Source: Magnetospirillum sp. SS-4 | GTDB taxonomy: Bacteria > Pseudomonadota > Alphaproteobacteria > Rhodospirillales > Magnetospirillaceae | Direction: 5' to 3' | Assembly (NCBI RefSeq): GCF_902729425.1 | Contig: NZ_CACVCH010000070.1 | Coordinates: 1 to 64,000 of the forward strand | DNA: 64,000 bases | The notes under the pieces: model-generated | What the model saw: the letters and a program-made list of their open reading frames with translations, nothing else | The model's database searches: none | What the model was told of the DNA's origin: nothing | Position numbers and translations under genes: made by a program | Shown here: positions 60,826-64,000 of the stretch, piece after piece | Position numbering within the stretch: position 1 is the first letter of the stretch | How the letters are laid out: every line of letters begins with the position of its first letter

Positions 60826-61713
60826 ATGGCGACCACCGCCCGTCCGCGCCGCTCTGTCCTTTACATGCCCGGTTCCAATGCGCGAGCGCTGGAAAAGGCC
60901 CGCACCCTGGCCGCCGACGGCCTGATCCTCGACCTGGAGGACGCGGTGGCGCCCGACGCCAAGGACGAGGCCCGCCGGCTGGTGGTCGAGGCGGTCAGGA
61001 CCGGCGGCTACGGCCAGCGCGAGCTGCTGATCCGGGTCAATTCCCTCGCCACCCCCTGGGGGCAGGCCGACGTCGCCGCCGCGAGCGCCTCGGGCGCCGA
61101 CGGCATCCTGATTCCCAAGGTGGAAAGCGGCGACGCGGTGCGTCTGGTCGAGGCGATCATGGCCGCCGCCGGCGCGCCGGCCGACATGGCCATCTGGTGC
61201 ATGATGGAGACGCCGCGCGGCATCCTGCGCGCCGAGGAGATCGCCACCGCCAGCCCGCGCATGGCCGGCTTCGTCATGGGAACCTCGGACCTCGCCAAGG
61301 ATCTGCACTGCGCCCACACCCGCGACCGCCTGCCCATGATCACCTCGCTGGGGCTGTGCCTGCTGGCGGCCCGCGCCCATGGTCTGGCCGCCATCGACGG
61401 CGTCTATCTCGATCTCAACGACGACGAGGGCTTCGAATACGCCTGCCGCCAGGGACTGGACCTGGGCTTCGACGGCAAGACCCTGATTCATCCCAAGACC
61501 ATCGACGCCGCCAACCGCGTCTTCGCGCCGTCGGACAAGGAGATGGAATGGTCGCGCAAGATCATCGCCGCCCATGCCGAGGCCGCCGCCGCCGGCAAGG
61601 GCGTGGTGGTGGTCGATGGCAAGCTGGTCGAGAACCTGCATGTGGAGAACGCCCGGCGCATCGTCGCCCTGGGCGAGCGCATCGCCGCCCTGACGGCGGA
61701 CCTGACGGCCTGA
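60826..61713 (+). CDS. mcl2: (3S)-malyl-CoA thioesterase (Mcl2-like, CitE superfamily)
   Basis: A 295-residue TIM-barrel protein of the CitE/CoA ester lyase family. It has RSVLYMPGSNARALEKA, LEDAVAPDAKDEARR, IPKVESGDAV, MMETPRGIL and DGKTLIHPKTIDAAN. The C-terminal VVDGKLVENLHVENARRIV resembles, as I recall it, Rhodobacter Mcl2, the thioesterase that hydrolyses (3S)-malyl-CoA in the ethylmalonyl-CoA pathway, rather than the Mcl1 lyase. ATG 60826 with AGGAG is chosen. Mesaconyl-CoA hydratase follows 52 bases later, supporting the pathway assignment. Confidence 0.82.
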   Translation: MATTARPRRSVLYMPGSNARALEKARTLAADGLILDLEDAVAPDAKDEARRLVVEAVRTGGYGQRELLIRVNSLATPWGQADVAAASASGADGILIPKVESGDAVRLVEAIMAAAGAPADMAIWCMMETPRGILRAEEIATASPRMAGFVMGTSDLAKDLHCAHTRDRLPMITSLGLCLLAARAHGLAAIDGVYLDLNDDEGFEYACRQGLDLGFDGKTLIHPKTIDAANRVFAPSDKEMEWSRKIIAAHAEAAAAGKGVVVVDGKLVENLHVENARRIVALGERIAALTADLTA

Positions 61714-61765
61714 GGCGGCCGGATGCCCCCGCCCGGCGCCTGAGGGACAGATAAAAGGACACATC

Positions 61766-62833
61766 ATGACCAAGACCAATTCGGGCAATTTCTTCGAGGA
61801 TTTCCGCCTCGGCCAGGTGATCCGCCACGCCACCCCGCGCACCGTCACCCATGGCGACGTGGCGCTGTACACCTCGCTGTACGGCTCGCGCTTCGCCGTC
61901 AATTCCTCGGCCGAGTTCGCCCGCTCCATCGGCCTCGCCTCCGGCGGCGCCGCCCCGGTGGACGACCTGCTGGCCTTCCACGTCGCCTTCGGCAAGACGG
62001 TGCCGGACGTCAGTCTCAACGCGGTGGCCAATCTGGGCTATGCCGCCGGCCGCTTCGGCGCCCCGGTCTATCCCGGCGACACCCTGGCCACCACCTCGAC
62101 CGTGATCGGGCTGAAGGAGAATTCCAACAAGCAGACCGGCGTGGTCTACGTGCGCTCGGTCGGCGCCAACCAGCGGGGCGAGATGGTCGTCGACTACATC
62201 CGCTGGGTGATGGTGAGAAAGCGCGACGTCAACGCCGCCATCGCCGAGGAGAAGGTCCCCGACCTGCCGGCCGCCGTCGCCGCCGCCGACCTGATCGTCC
62301 CCGAGACCCTGACCCTGGGCGATTACGACGCCGAACTGGCGGGCAACCCCCATCGCTGGGGCGATTATTCGGTGGGCGAGAAGATCGACCACGTCGACGG
62401 CATGACCATCGAGGAGGCCGAGCACATGATGGCGACGCGGCTGTGGCAGAACACCGCCAAGGTCCATTTCAACCAGCATACCGAGAGCCAGGGCCGGTTC
62501 GGCCGCCGCCTGATCTATGGCGGCCACATCATCAGCATCGCCCGCGCCCTGTCGTTCAACGGACTGGCCAACGCCTTCAAGGTCGTGGCCCTGAACGGCG
62601 GCCGCCACACCAACCCGACCTTCGCCGGCGACACCATCTATGCGTGGTCGGAAGTGCTGGACAAGCTGGAGATTCCCGGCCGCTCCGACGTCGGCGCGCT
62701 GCGCCTGCGCCTGGTCGCCACCAAGAACCAGCCCTGCGCCAAATTCCCCATGAAGGCGGAGGAGGACGGCTTCGGCAACGCCGTCGCCATGCCGGTGCTG
62801 GACCTGGATTATACCGTCCTGATGCCGAGATAG
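61766..62833 (+). CDS. mch: Mesaconyl-CoA hydratase (beta-methylmalyl-CoA dehydratase)
   Basis: The 355-residue double hot-dog (MaoC-like) hydratase interconverts mesaconyl-C1-CoA and beta-methylmalyl-CoA in the ethylmalonyl-CoA pathway of acetate assimilation. It has NFFEDFRLGQVIRHATPRTV, then RFGAPVYPGDTLATTSTVIG, in the second half GEKIDHVDGMTIEEAEHMM, and KVHFNQHTESQGRFGRRLIY. GGHIISIARALSFNGLANAF follows that. It has a good ribosome site (AAAAGGACAC) before ATG 61766 and is cotranscribed with the malyl-CoA thioesterase gene. Confidence 0.9.
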   Translation: MTKTNSGNFFEDFRLGQVIRHATPRTVTHGDVALYTSLYGSRFAVNSSAEFARSIGLASGGAAPVDDLLAFHVAFGKTVPDVSLNAVANLGYAAGRFGAPVYPGDTLATTSTVIGLKENSNKQTGVVYVRSVGANQRGEMVVDYIRWVMVRKRDVNAAIAEEKVPDLPAAVAAADLIVPETLTLGDYDAELAGNPHRWGDYSVGEKIDHVDGMTIEEAEHMMATRLWQNTAKVHFNQHTESQGRFGRRLIYGGHIISIARALSFNGLANAFKVVALNGGRHTNPTFAGDTIYAWSEVLDKLEIPGRSDVGALRLRLVATKNQPCAKFPMKAEEDGFGNAVAMPVLDLDYTVLMPR

Positions 62834-62842
62834 GAAGGCGGC

Positions 62843-62865
62843 TCCGGCAGGACGGGCTTGCCGGA
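62843..62865 (+). terminator. Hairpin after mch
   Basis: A 7-base perfect stem, TCCGGCA (62843-62849) and TGCCGGA (62859-62865), with a 9-base loop lies 9 bases after the mch stop. There is no T-run. It may end the mcl2-mch transcript before the permease gene. Confidence 0.35.
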
Positions 62866-62894
62866 ACGGCATCGACGGGCCATAAGCTAGGGTC

Positions 62895-64000
62895 ATGGAT
62901 ACCTTCGTCATCGTCGTCTTCCTGCTGACCTATCTCGGCATGGCCTTCGGCAGCGTCCGCGGCCTGAAGCTGGACCGCACCGGCATCGCCCTGCTGGCGG
63001 TGGTGGCGCTGCTGGTCTCCGGCAAGGTCGGCGTCAAGGCCATGGGCAGTTCCATCGACGTGCCGACCCTGCTGCTGCTGTTCGCCCTGATGATCGTCTC
63101 GGCCCAGTTCCAGATGGCCGGCGTCTATGGTCATGTGGCCGCCCGGGTGGCCGCCGCCGCCGGCTCGCCCCGGCGGCTGCTGGCCCTGGTCATCGCTGTG
63201 GCCGGCGGATTGTCGGCGGTGCTGGCCAACGACGTGGTGTGCTTCGCCATGGCCCCCATCATCGCCGTCGGCATCCGGGGCCGCGGCCTCGACCCCCGCC
63301 CCTATCTGCTGGGGCTGGTGGGCGCCGCCAACGCCGGCAGCGCCGCCACCCTGATCGGCAATCCCCAGAACATCCTGATCGGCCAGGTGGGCGGGCTGGA
63401 CTTCTGGAACTTCCTCGCCGCCTGCGCCGTGCCGGCCGTCCTGTCGCTGGCGGTGGTCCACCTGACGCTGTGCCTGATCTGGCGCGCCGAACTGAGCGCG
63501 ACGCCCACCCGGGCCGACGACGCCGTCATCCCCGATTTCAACCGCTGGCAGGCGATCAAGGGGGCCGGCGCCCTGATCGGGCTGCTGCTGCTGTTCGCGG
63601 CACCGCTGCCCCGCGAGGTCGGCGCCCTGGTCATCGCCGGCCTGCTGCTGGCCAGCCGCCGGATGTCGTCGCGCGAGATGATCGGCACGGTGGACTGGCA
63701 TCTGCTGCTGCTGTTCGCCTGCCTGTTCGTGGTGACCGGCGCCTTCGCCGACACCGACGTGGCGCGGCGCTGGATGGAGGCGCTGGCCGAGCGCGGCCTG
63801 TTCCCCGAGACCCTGGGGGTGATGGTGCCGCTGGCCCTGGCCGCCTCCAACACCATCGGCAACGTGCCGGCGGTGATGCTGATCCTGGCGGTGTGGCACA
63901 CCCCCGATCCGGGGGCGCTGACCGGCCTGGCGCTGCTGTCGACCCTGGCCGGCAATTTCCTGCTGGTCGGCAGCATGGCCAACATCATCGTCGCCGAACG
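62895..64000 (+). CDS. SLC13/ArsB-like anion permease (3' end outside window)
   Basis: The gene is cut by the window edge; 368 residues are visible without a stop. It has repeated hydrophobic segments, with VLANDVVCFAMAPIIAVG and, after the middle, AASNTIGNVPAVMLILAVW as the two repeat motifs of the ion-transporter superfamily. SAATLIGNPQNILIG lies between. Such proteins carry arsenite, citrate, sulfate or other anions; the substrate is not evident. ATG 62895 lies 61 bases after mch, so a role in carboxylate uptake for that pathway is possible but unproven. Confidence 0.85.
   Translation, partial: MDTFVIVVFLLTYLGMAFGSVRGLKLDRTGIALLAVVALLVSGKVGVKAMGSSIDVPTLLLLFALMIVSAQFQMAGVYGHVAARVAAAAGSPRRLLALVIAVAGGLSAVLANDVVCFAMAPIIAVGIRGRGLDPRPYLLGLVGAANAGSAATLIGNPQNILIGQVGGLDFWNFLAACAVPAVLSLAVVHLTLCLIWRAELSATPTRADDAVIPDFNRWQAIKGAGALIGLLLLFAAPLPREVGALVIAGLLLASRRMSSREMIGTVDWHLLLLFACLFVVTGAFADTDVARRWMEALAERGLFPETLGVMVPLALAASNTIGNVPAVMLILAVWHTPDPGALTGLALLSTLAGNFLLVGSMANIIVAE

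Overview
The window is a continuous stretch of high-GC bacterial chromosome that reads as an alphaproteobacterium of the Rhodospirillales, most like Magnetospirillum/Paramagnetospirillum. This placement is inferred from gene content and not from a database match. The supporting signs are a CtrA-type response regulator divergent from fliI-fliJ, an FtsZ with a long Pro/Gln-rich linker and a LPAFLRRQ tail, an alphaproteobacterial form of rpoD, several hemerythrins, and ethylmalonyl-CoA pathway genes.

Layout. 1-5412: polyphosphate kinase 2, RuvX, a DTW-domain tRNA-modifying enzyme, a YbiB-like gene coupled to cobyrinate a,c-diamide synthase, and a CcdAB toxin-antitoxin pair with a promoter/operator of its own. 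5516-9119: an ABC exporter, an unrecognised secreted protein and greA. 9136-13758: carB and carA, separated by a palindromic repeat element. 14099-18809: yqeY, dnaG, rpoD and a tRNA-Ile(CAT). 18810-20759: a low-GC accessory patch beside the tRNA, with a zinc-ribbon/NDT-TIR-like gene and a HigBA module. 20863-26717: surface-sugar genes, namely a dehydrogenase-acetyltransferase fusion, an aminotransferase, a glycosyltransferase, and a methyltransferase whose frame is broken at a run of nine G.

26889-45435 is a complete dcw cluster on the minus strand (mraZ-rsmH-ftsL-ftsI-murE-murF-mraY-murD-ftsW-murG-murC-murB-ddl-ftsQ-ftsA-ftsZ). Nearly every junction overlaps or is a few bases long. It is preceded by a five-unit MraZ operator array and ends in a strong terminator. 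The RNase P RNA gene lies just upstream at 45765-46167.

46281-51324 holds motility and replication genes: cheZ coupled to a hemerythrin, dciA, fliJ, fliI and divergent ctrA. 51325-56152 carries an SDR protein, a small membrane protein, a CinA-type protein, a GNAT-Nudix fusion and a K+/H+ antiporter. 56170-59142 is an AmmeMemoRadiSam locus in which Memo and AMMECR1 are fused and a second hemerythrin sits between the radical SAM gene and the fusion. 59166-64000 has a small membrane protein, a LuxR-type HTH gene with a partner, malyl-CoA thioesterase plus mesaconyl-CoA hydratase, and a truncated anion permease.

The least-explained parts are the tRNA-adjacent patch (18810-20759), the G-tract methyltransferase, the AmmeMemoRadiSam-hemerythrin locus and the hemerythrin-cheZ operon. 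I saw no CRISPR array, complete insertion sequence or prophage.
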